Origin: Anaerolineales bacterium | Lineage (GTDB): Bacteria; Chloroflexota; Anaerolineae; Anaerolineales; Villigracilaceae | Direction: 5' to 3' | NCBI GenBank assembly: GCA_023382595.1 | Contig: JAHDWB010000007.1 | Span: 62,001-126,000 of the forward strand | Length of the DNA stretch: 64,000 nucleotides | Part shown: piece by piece, positions 57,754 to 64,000 of the stretch | How the letters are laid out: each line of letters begins with the position of its first letter | How positions within the stretch are numbered: position 1 is the stretch's first letter | The notes under the pieces: generated by a model | The model's input: only the letters and a program-made list of their open reading frames with translations | What the model was told of the DNA's origin: nothing | The model's database searches: none | Made by a program: the position numbers and the translations under genes

Positions 57754-58289
57754 TGAATTACATATTCTTCGATCTCGAATCACAAAACCTGTTCGACGAA
57801 GTCGGCGGGCGCGACCACATCGACAAACTCAAATTTGCCTGCGGCGTCACATATTCGACTGCAAAGAACGATTTCACTGTTTATTGGGAAACGGATGTTC
57901 CCGCTCTGATTGACGAATTGAAGTCCGCGACGAAAGTGGTCGGATTTAACCTGCTTAATTTCGACTACAAAGTCCTGCAGCCATATTCCCCTCAGACCCG
58001 CTTCGCCTCCATCCCGACCCTCGACCTGCTCCTCGATATCCAGCGGACTCTCGGCTTTCGCCTGAGTCTGGATAACATTGCGAGCGCCACACTTGGCACG
58101 GCAAAAACCGCCGACGGCATCCAGTCCGTACAGTGGTTCAGGAATGGCGAATTGGATAAGGTTGCCGAATACTGCAAAGCGGACGTGGATATCACGCGCC
58201 GCGTATTTGAATTTGGGCGAGATAACGGGTATATTTATTACAAATCCAAATTGGGAAGTAAACTGAAAGTGAGTGTGAAATGGAAATGA
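57753..58289 (+). CDS. DnaQ-like (DEDDy) 3'-5' exonuclease / RNase H-fold protein
   Basis: 178 aa. The DEDD residues are spread as expected: Asp/Glu in YIFFDLESQ at the start, Asp in VGFNLLNFDYKVL near 70, and Tyr/Asp in YCKADVDITRRVF near 150 (DEDDy). The fold is that of YprB/RNase H-like exonucleases, short and without other domains. Start overlaps the previous stop (TAATG). Predicted to trim single-stranded nucleic acid; next to a tRNA-end enzyme it may act on RNA, but this is inference. Confidence 0.78.
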   Translation: MNYIFFDLESQNLFDEVGGRDHIDKLKFACGVTYSTAKNDFTVYWETDVPALIDELKSATKVVGFNLLNFDYKVLQPYSPQTRFASIPTLDLLLDIQRTLGFRLSLDNIASATLGTAKTADGIQSVQWFRNGELDKVAEYCKADVDITRRVFEFGRDNGYIYYKSKLGSKLKVSVKWK

Positions 58290-59044
58290 TCAAACTTAAC
58301 GGTATTGAGATTTCGTACGAGCGCCGCGGCGCGGGAACATCGCTCATGCTGGTGCATGGCTTTCCGCTCGACCATACGTTGTGGAATGAAACAGCATCCC
58401 TGCTCGAGGGCGATTTCGACCTGATTCTGCCGGATCTGCGCGGATTTGGCGCTTCTTCAACGGTGGAAACGCCGTATCTCATGTCCGATATGGCGGATGA
58501 TCTGGCGGCTCTATTGGACCACTTTGGCATCGAGAAAACTGCATTGGCAGGGCATTCGATGGGCGGATATGTGGCGCTTGCTTTTGCGAAGAAGTATCCG
58601 CACAGGGTGAGCGGGCTGGTGCTGGTCTCTTCGCAAGCTGCCGCCGATGCGCCCGATCGCAAGGAGGGACGCTACAAAACGGCGCAGGATGTCGCCGAAA
58701 AAGGAGTGGAGGTTGTGGCGGATGCCATGACGCCAAAACTCTCTCCCAGCGCAGAAGTGCAGGCATTCGCGCGAAAATCGATCTTGAGTCAGGGGAAGGC
58801 TGGGGTGATCGGCGCGCTTAAGGCAATGGCGGAGCGGGAGGATTCCATGCCAATTCTTTCCTCCTTTGATTTTCCTGTTGCGCTGATCCACGGCGATTCG
58901 GATGCGCTGATTCCGCTGGAAAAGTCGCAGGAGATCAAGGCGGCTTTGCCGGATGCAGAACTGGTCGTCCTTCGAGGATCTGGTCATCTCCCGATGATGG
59001 AGTTTCCAGAAGAGACTGCCGACGCATTGAAATTGCTGAAGTGA
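58280..59044 (+). CDS. Alpha/beta hydrolase
   Basis: 254 aa. LMLVHGFPLDHTLWNE near residue 23 supplies the oxyanion loop. The nucleophile is in LAGHSMGGYVALA near 90 (GxSxG), the Asp in ALIHGDSDALIP near 215 and the His in GSGHLPMMEFPE near 236, so the triad is complete. Substrate cannot be told; similar proteins act on esters, lactones or haloalkanes. Overlaps the end of the exonuclease gene by 10 nt, so co-transcribed. Followed by a strong terminator. Confidence 0.9.
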   Translation: MEMIKLNGIEISYERRGAGTSLMLVHGFPLDHTLWNETASLLEGDFDLILPDLRGFGASSTVETPYLMSDMADDLAALLDHFGIEKTALAGHSMGGYVALAFAKKYPHRVSGLVLVSSQAAADAPDRKEGRYKTAQDVAEKGVEVVADAMTPKLSPSAEVQAFARKSILSQGKAGVIGALKAMAEREDSMPILSSFDFPVALIHGDSDALIPLEKSQEIKAALPDAELVVLRGSGHLPMMEFPEETADALKLLK

Positions 59045-59047
59045 ATA

Positions 59048-59081
59048 AACAAGCCCGCCACATATCAGTGGCGGGCTTGTT
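59048..59081. terminator. Terminator of the tdk-hpt-CCA-exonuclease-hydrolase operon
   Basis: A 14-bp perfect stem AACAAGCCCGCCAC / GTGGCGGGCTTGTT with a 6-nt loop. Symmetric, so it may also act on the convergent response regulator gene. Confidence 0.9.
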
Positions 59082-59104
59082 CATCAAGGAGAATCAATTG
59101 TCGG

Positions 59105-59533
59105 CTAGGGGAGAAGCGGAGCGGTGTTGCTTAAATTAACTTTTTTTTGGTCAACCGGCATGTGGAGGGAGCCTGTCCGCCGCACCATCTTGCGGATGTG
59201 CGCGACCAGGACGCCGCTCGGAACGGGTTTGACGAGGAAATCATCTGCGCCGACATCCAATACGCTGGCGACCATGCGCGGGTCGTTGATGGCGGAGAGG
59301 ATGAGGATGGGTGCGCTGCTGAATTGGCGTACCGCCTTGCAGACCTGCCAGCCGTCCACGTCGGGCATCATGAGATCGAGCAGGATGACGTTCGGGCTTT
59401 TCTCTTTGGCGAGGTGGATACCTTCCGCGCCGCTGTTGGCTGTGATCACGTCGAAGCCGTGGGTTTTGAGCAGCATGCTCATTAGTTCGGTGATGGCGAT
59501 ATCGTCATCGATTACAAGAATTTTTGTGTTCAT
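59105..59533 (-). CDS. Stand-alone response regulator receiver (CheY-like)
   Basis: 142 aa. Phospho-acceptor Asp in VILLDLMMPDVDG near residue 53, acidic pair in ILVIDDDIA near 9-11, Thr/Ser in ILILSAIND near 80 and Lys in DFLVKPVPSG near 103. No DNA-binding output domain, only a ~20-residue tail. It would transmit a histidine-kinase signal to a protein partner; no kinase gene is in the window. ATG at 59533 chosen since the fold begins there; a longer frame adds 13 unlikely residues. CATAAT upstream is a weak -10. Confidence 0.9.
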   Translation of the reverse strand: MNTKILVIDDDIAITELMSMLLKTHGFDVITANSGAEGIHLAKEKSPNVILLDLMMPDVDGWQVCKAVRQFSSAPILILSAINDPRMVASVLDVGADDFLVKPVPSGVLVAHIRKMVRRTGSLHMPVDQKKVNLSNTAPLLP

Positions 59534-59852
59534 AAGTTTACCGTTGGCACAATTATGACCGATAAATCCCAAAGTGAACTTTGCAATATATTTACAGGTT
59601 GCCTGACTTATCTAATTTGTTTGGTCGGCTTGCAAGGCATTGAGATCATCATTTTGCTGACCAGGATTCTGTGCATCTCGTTTTGTAGGGATGGTTTATT
59701 TGTCGGCTATCTTTGAGAGCGTGTGCATGAATTGAATACTCGTGTAAGAGGTCTGCTTATCTGGTGATGTTTGTCATGTGTGAATTAGACCGTTTTTGGT
59801 AAAATATTTCACAATCAAAATTTGAAAATTCAAATCCTTTATGGAGGCTAAA
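59534..59852. other. Intergenic region before ppdK
   Basis: No gene seen in this 319-bp stretch. It must hold the promoters of the divergent response regulator and ppdK. TAAAAT at about 59799-59804 is a candidate ppdK -10, without a good -35. TGGAGG at 59843-59848 is the ppdK ribosome site. Confidence 0.55.
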
Positions 59853-62669
59853 ATGACCAAGTGGGTTTATTTGTACAACGAAGTAAAAGAAGCGGAAAAG
59901 GTTGCTGGTGGTTCGTGGGATGCAGTGAAGGCGCTCGTGGGGGGGAAGGGCTCCGGTTTGCTGGATATGACCCGCGCGGGAGTGCCGGTTCCGCCCTTTT
60001 TTACCGTAACGACCGAAGCGTGCAATGCCTATCAGAAACTGGGCAAGTTCCCTGCCGGTTTGTGGCAGCAGGAATTAAAAGCTCTGAAGGCGATCGAAAA
60101 GAAGACCGGCAAGAAGTTTGGCGACTCCAAGAATCCTTTGCTGGTATCCTGCCGTTCGGGCGCAAAGTTTTCCATGCCCGGGATGATGGACACGGTGCTC
60201 AACATTGGCTTGACGGACGAATCCGCCAGGGGGATGGCGGAGCAGTTTGGCGATGAACGTTTTGCCTACGACTCCTACCGCCGTTTGGTGGAGATGTTCG
60301 GTGCAGTGGTGTTGGGGATTCCCGATGAGGCTTTTGAACATCCGCTCGAGGAATATAAGCATAAAAAAGGCTACAAGCTCGATACGGAAATGAAGGCGGA
60401 AGATTGGAAGGAGATGGTTGAGATCTTTAAGGCGGTGGTTAGAAAAGAGAAGGGTTTCGACTTCCCGCAGGATCCGTATAAACAACTTGAATTGGCAACG
60501 GAAGCCGTCTTCAAATCTTGGAACGGCAAGCGCGCCATCGATTATCGCAATGCCACCGGCATTTCCCACGACCTCGGGACTGCGGTCAATATTCAAACGA
60601 TGGCGTTCGGTAACATGGGCGATGATTGCGCCACCGGTGTGGCGTTCACACGCAACCCGTCCAATGGCGAAAAGAAGATGATGGGTGATTTCCTCTTCAA
60701 TGCGCAGGGCGAGGACGTGGTGGCGGGCATCCGCAATACGCTTCCCATTGAAGCGCTGAAGAAGGATATGCCCAAAGCCTATGATGAGTTCATGAAGATC
60801 ACTGCGCGCCTTGAGAAACATTACAAGGATATGCAGGATGTGGAGTTCACCATCGAGCGCGGCAAGTTGTGGATGCTTCAAACCCGCAACGGCAAGCGCA
60901 CTGCCAAAGCTGCCGTCAAAATGGCGGTGGATATGGCGAAGGAAGGGCTGATCACAAAGGAAGAAGCCGTTGAGCGCGTCACATCTGATAACGTGGATAC
61001 GCTCCTCCATCCGCAATTTGATGAGGAAGCCAAAAAGGTTGCCGAGAAATCGGGCACGCTGATCGCGAAAGGCGTGAACGCTTCTCCCGGTGCGGCAGTT
61101 GGTCGGGTTTACTTTGACGCGGACACCGCTGAAAGATTTGCCAAGGAAGAAAAACAGGACACCATCATGGTGCGTCCTTTCACCAAGCCGGACGACGTGC
61201 ATGGCATGATCGCGTCCAAGGGTGTGCTGACCAGTGAAGGCGGCGCAACCTCCCACGCGGCGGTCGTAGCGCGTCAGTTCGGCATTCCATGCGTGGTCGG
61301 CGCTTCTGCGATCAAGATCGACCTTGACAAACGCGTCATGAACATCGGCGAAAATGTGGTCAGGGAAGGCGAATGGATCTCCGTGGACGGCACGACTGGT
61401 CAAGTTTTTGTCGGCAAAATACCGATGACCACCCCGTCGCTGGAGGAACAAACCGAATTGATGACCCTGCTAAAGTGGGCGGATGAGATCTGCGCCCGCA
61501 AAAATGTCCGCGTGGCGCCAAAGGGCTCGCCCACGCGCGGTTTGCAGGTTTGGGCTAATGCAGATTATCCGAAAGATGCGCAACGCGCCCGCTCGTACGG
61601 CGCGGTTGGCATCGGTCTGTGCCGCACGGAGCATATGTTCTTCGAGCCGGAGCGCCTTCCCATTGTGCAGGATATGATCCTGTCCGGAACGAGCGAAGGA
61701 CGGACCGCCGCCTTGAATAAACTCCTGCCGCATCAGCGCAAGGATTTTGACGGTCTCTTCGAGGCAATGGACGGCTATCCGGTCATCATCCGCCTCATCG
61801 ACCCGCCTCTGCATGAGTTCATGCCCGACGAGGAAAAACTCCTCGAGGAAGTCATTACCATGCGCGTCAAGGGTGAGACTGCGGGCTTGAAGGAAAAGGA
61901 AGATCTGCTTGCGACCATCAAGGGCTTGCATGAATCCAATCCGATGATGGGTTTGCGCGGCGTGCGCCTTTCCATTGCCATGCCTGAGATCGTCGAGATG
62001 CAGGTACGCGCCATTTTCGAAGCCGCAGCCGATTGTACGAAACGCGGCATCGTCGTCAAGCCGGAGATCATGATCCCGCTTACGGGGACGGTCAAGGAAC
62101 TGGAGTGGATCCAGCCGCGGCTGGAGCGAATCGGCGCAGCCGTCATGCAGGAAAAAGGCGTCAAGTTCGAGTATAAATTCGGCACGATGATCGAGATCCC
62201 CCGCGCGGCGGTCACGGCAAGGGAAGTTGCCAAGCAGGCGCAATTCTTCTCCTTCGGTACGAACGACCTGACGCAGATGACCTATGGCTACTCGCGCGAT
62301 GATGCCGAGCGCAATTTCCTGATCACATATCAGGAGCAGGGCATTCTGGAAAAGAATCCCTTCCAGACGCTCGACCGTGACGGCGTGGGCAGGCTGATGC
62401 AATTGGCGGTCGATGAAGGACGCGAAACCCGTCAGAATCTCGAAGTCGGTATCTGCGGTGAGCATGGCGGCGACCCCGAATCCATCGAGTGGTGCCATAT
62501 CATCGGCAATAACTATGTCTCCTGCTCGCCGTTCCGTGTGCCGATCGCGCGGCTTGCGGCAGCCCATGCGGTGCTGAAACACATGCCAAAGAAGGCTGTG
62601 GCGAAAAAGACTGTAAAGAAGGCGGTGAAGGTAAAGGCAAAAACCGCCAAGAAGAAAGTCAAAAAGTAA
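59853..62669 (+). CDS. ppdK: Pyruvate, phosphate dikinase
   Basis: 938 aa. The N-terminal ATP-grasp has LVGGKGSGLLDM and the FNAQGEDVVAGIRNT segment. The phospho-carrier His is in GGATSHAAVVARQFGIPCVVG near 465. The C-terminal PEP/pyruvate barrel ends with the catalytic Cys in VGICGEHGGDPESI near 870, and FGTNDLTQMTYGYSRDDAE precedes it. It interconverts pyruvate, ATP and Pi with PEP, AMP and PPi; in anaerobes it can run in the glycolytic direction. A ~30-residue Lys/Ala tail (ending KAKTAKKKVKK) is unusual. ATG at 59853, since the ATG at 59841 overlaps the GGAGG ribosome site. Confidence 0.96.
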   Translation: MTKWVYLYNEVKEAEKVAGGSWDAVKALVGGKGSGLLDMTRAGVPVPPFFTVTTEACNAYQKLGKFPAGLWQQELKALKAIEKKTGKKFGDSKNPLLVSCRSGAKFSMPGMMDTVLNIGLTDESARGMAEQFGDERFAYDSYRRLVEMFGAVVLGIPDEAFEHPLEEYKHKKGYKLDTEMKAEDWKEMVEIFKAVVRKEKGFDFPQDPYKQLELATEAVFKSWNGKRAIDYRNATGISHDLGTAVNIQTMAFGNMGDDCATGVAFTRNPSNGEKKMMGDFLFNAQGEDVVAGIRNTLPIEALKKDMPKAYDEFMKITARLEKHYKDMQDVEFTIERGKLWMLQTRNGKRTAKAAVKMAVDMAKEGLITKEEAVERVTSDNVDTLLHPQFDEEAKKVAEKSGTLIAKGVNASPGAAVGRVYFDADTAERFAKEEKQDTIMVRPFTKPDDVHGMIASKGVLTSEGGATSHAAVVARQFGIPCVVGASAIKIDLDKRVMNIGENVVREGEWISVDGTTGQVFVGKIPMTTPSLEEQTELMTLLKWADEICARKNVRVAPKGSPTRGLQVWANADYPKDAQRARSYGAVGIGLCRTEHMFFEPERLPIVQDMILSGTSEGRTAALNKLLPHQRKDFDGLFEAMDGYPVIIRLIDPPLHEFMPDEEKLLEEVITMRVKGETAGLKEKEDLLATIKGLHESNPMMGLRGVRLSIAMPEIVEMQVRAIFEAAADCTKRGIVVKPEIMIPLTGTVKELEWIQPRLERIGAAVMQEKGVKFEYKFGTMIEIPRAAVTAREVAKQAQFFSFGTNDLTQMTYGYSRDDAERNFLITYQEQGILEKNPFQTLDRDGVGRLMQLAVDEGRETRQNLEVGICGEHGGDPESIEWCHIIGNNYVSCSPFRVPIARLAAAHAVLKHMPKKAVAKKTVKKAVKVKAKTAKKKVKK

Positions 62670-62678
62670 GCAGATTGT

Positions 62679-62707
62679 AAGCCCCCGTCGAAAGGCGGGG
62701 GCTTTTT
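62679..62707 (+). terminator. Terminator of ppdK
   Basis: AAGCCCCCGTC-GAAA-GGCGGGGGCTTTTT. Confidence 0.95.
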
Positions 62708-62772
62708 CATAGTCCTTTAGTAATCTTGTGTTTGGAGGATAAGCGCTCATAATAGGATAAAGGAGATGAGTG

Positions 62773-63858
62773 ATGAGCGCAAAATCCAAACTTTTACTTT
62801 TTCTAATGTTGATTTTGCTTGTGCAGGCATGTACTTTGCCTGATACCAGTGAACCCATGGCAACCCCGATCCGACCTATACAGGCTCCAACATTGGCTCC
62901 GGTTGTAGAACTTCCGGCGACATCCGTTCCGGTTTCCCCCATACAACATCAGGTTTTTCCCGCCTCCGCACCGAACTCGAGTTTGTCCTATGATGTTGAA
63001 TCTGTCATCACCGCGCCGGAGCAACGGGCGCCTTTCGGCGATTCGTACGATATCAACCGTCTTGAGCGCCCATTTTTGCAGGATATGACCTATATCCCCG
63101 ATTTGGATATTCGTACATTCGGTCTGGGACGGGATGCTGATTGGATCTATGTTTCCATCGGGCTTATCGGTGAAGACCCCAATAATTCGATCGGAATCGA
63201 TTATGGCGTCGAGTTCGACATCAACAATGATGGATATGGTGATTTTGTTATGGTCGCCAGTCCGCCTTATACCGACGAGTGGACGGCAGCGAATGTCCGC
63301 GTGTATGCGGACAAGAACCGCAACACGTCGGGGCTGTCCGCTGTGCGCTCGGATGCACCTTTTTCATCAGATGGTTATGAAACGCTGTTGTTCGATGGGA
63401 GTCTGACCACCAACGAAGACACCGACATGGTTTGGGTGCGGATGAATGCAGGTCCGAACGCGACGGTCCAGTTTGCCATCAAGCAGGCTGTGATCGGAAA
63501 TGTCTTTATGTACGGTGTATTTGCCGATGCGGACTTGAAGGATATTTCGCAGTTGGATTATGTCGATCGTTTTACGGAGGAGGATGCCGGCTCGCCGATC
63601 AAGGACAAGCGTGATTATCCGTTGAAAGCCCTGCATTCCTTTGATAACACCTGCCGTGAAGCGCATGGATTTACCCCGACGGGCTATGAGCCGATGTTGT
63701 GCCCCAAAGACTCTCCGACACCACAACCTAAAGAGGTTGCGGGATGTACAAATCCTGAACTGTATTCCGATCAATCAAGTTGTGAGGCGGCAGGATGCGC
63801 CTGGAGAATAAACCCCGGAGTGTTTATCGCTGTCGTTTATTACTGCACATTCCCATGA
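62773..63858 (+). CDS. Lipoprotein of unknown function
   Basis: 361 aa. Lipobox Leu-Val-Gln-Ala-Cys (Cys20), then a Pro/Thr linker to about residue 60. A beta-rich domain follows, with a Ca-binding-like FDINNDGYGDF near 155. Four or more Cys near the end (NPELYSDQSSCEAAGCAWRI) may form disulfides. A similar DNNG segment is found in the S41 lipoprotein at the other end of the window. No family name offered. ATG at 62773 has AGGAG 7 nt upstream; an in-frame GTG one codon earlier is unlikely. Confidence 0.75.
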   Translation: MSAKSKLLLFLMLILLVQACTLPDTSEPMATPIRPIQAPTLAPVVELPATSVPVSPIQHQVFPASAPNSSLSYDVESVITAPEQRAPFGDSYDINRLERPFLQDMTYIPDLDIRTFGLGRDADWIYVSIGLIGEDPNNSIGIDYGVEFDINNDGYGDFVMVASPPYTDEWTAANVRVYADKNRNTSGLSAVRSDAPFSSDGYETLLFDGSLTTNEDTDMVWVRMNAGPNATVQFAIKQAVIGNVFMYGVFADADLKDISQLDYVDRFTEEDAGSPIKDKRDYPLKALHSFDNTCREAHGFTPTGYEPMLCPKDSPTPQPKEVAGCTNPELYSDQSSCEAAGCAWRINPGVFIAVVYYCTFP

Positions 63859-64000
63859 TCAAACAAAGCGCTGGAAGACTTGATTTCCCGGAAGCCTTCC
63901 GCGACGAGTGAGCCTGAAGACCTCCGAATTTTCGGAGGTCTTCTGTTCGATGAGACCTGCATGGATGAGTTCATCCATTTCTTTTGGATAGAGATCCAAA
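63859..64000 (-). CDS. C-terminus of a HemW-like radical SAM protein (cut by window edge)
   Basis: A 46-codon frame on the minus strand enters from the right edge and stops at TGA 63861-63859, directly after the lipoprotein gene. It reads as a winged-helix end, with GLIEQKTSENSEVFRLTRRG and then RLPGNQVFQRFV. The pattern (L..RGRL..N.VF..F, then stop) is the usual C-terminus of HemW/coproporphyrinogen-III-oxidase-like proteins, which handle heme. The radical SAM part is outside the window, so the call is tentative. Confidence 0.6.
   Translation of the reverse strand, partial: LDLYPKEMDELIHAGLIEQKTSENSEVFRLTRRGRLPGNQVFQRFV

Noticed and set aside
63916-63943. Perfect palindrome GAAGACCTCCGAA / TTCGGAGGTCTTC as a terminator
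   Set aside because: It lies inside the coding part of the HemW-like gene on the minus strand and is not followed by a T-run on either strand.

Overview
The window looks like a chromosomal segment from a Chloroflexota bacterium, probably class Anaerolineae. This is inferred from gene content and style, not from a marker tree. GC is moderately high, with clear AT-rich patches. Secreted proteins are mostly lipoproteins with a lipobox. Some genes have strong Shine-Dalgarno sequences, while others have a -10 box placed almost on the start codon. No rRNA, tRNA, CRISPR array or prophage was seen. Both ends cut a gene: a lipoprotein on the left and the C-terminus of a HemW-like protein on the right.

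Layout. 0-8.4 kb: lipoprotein, ECF sigma factor, DegV, S41 peptidase lipoprotein, glycosyltransferase, AAA+ ATPase and a glycerophosphodiesterase. 8.4-15 kb: membrane-anchored GH3 protein, Clp-fold proteinase, and a peroxiredoxin-like/ABC transporter operon behind a short two-hairpin leader. 15-24.5 kb: a giant cyclase-AAA-TPR protein resembling soluble adenylyl cyclase, glutamine synthetase, EamA transporter, AraC-MGMT protein, an orphan structured RNA and an amine oxidase. 24.5-38 kb: a translation block (asnS, gatB, gatA, gatC, aspS) mixed with peptidases, a MazF-like toxin pair, a second orphan RNA and many palindromic repeats. 38-46 kb: a protealysin/emfourin-like pair, an AT-rich surface-sugar island, a UvrD-like helicase whose reading frame carries palindromic repeats, and a REP-type Y1 transposase. 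46-52.8 kb: a nitrite reductase locus with its Crp/Fnr regulator, a K+ channel and a divergent UvrD-like protein. 52.8-64 kb: ribosomal proteins L21, L27 and L31, nucleotide salvage, tRNA maturation, a response regulator and pyruvate phosphate dikinase.

Most striking observation: upstream of aspS is a 31-codon leaderless peptide with 13 consecutive Asn/Asp codons, then an intrinsic terminator. The four pairing segments of a classical ribosome-mediated attenuator can be read from the sequence. Second, a family of palindromic repeats (GGTTGAGTA ... CGTATCGAAACC) sits in frame in the helicase gene at three places and also in a putative structured RNA and beside gatC. This is reminiscent of the Rickettsia palindromic elements. 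Third, two intergenic structured RNA candidates end in intrinsic terminators, and one also has a textbook promoter.

Genes that appear to work together: gatCAB, asnS and aspS in tRNA charging; the Crp/Fnr regulator, nirK and a DUF1858 protein in nitrite/NO metabolism; peroxiredoxin with an ABC exporter; M4 protease with its adjacent inhibitor-like gene; rplU-rpmA-rpmE.
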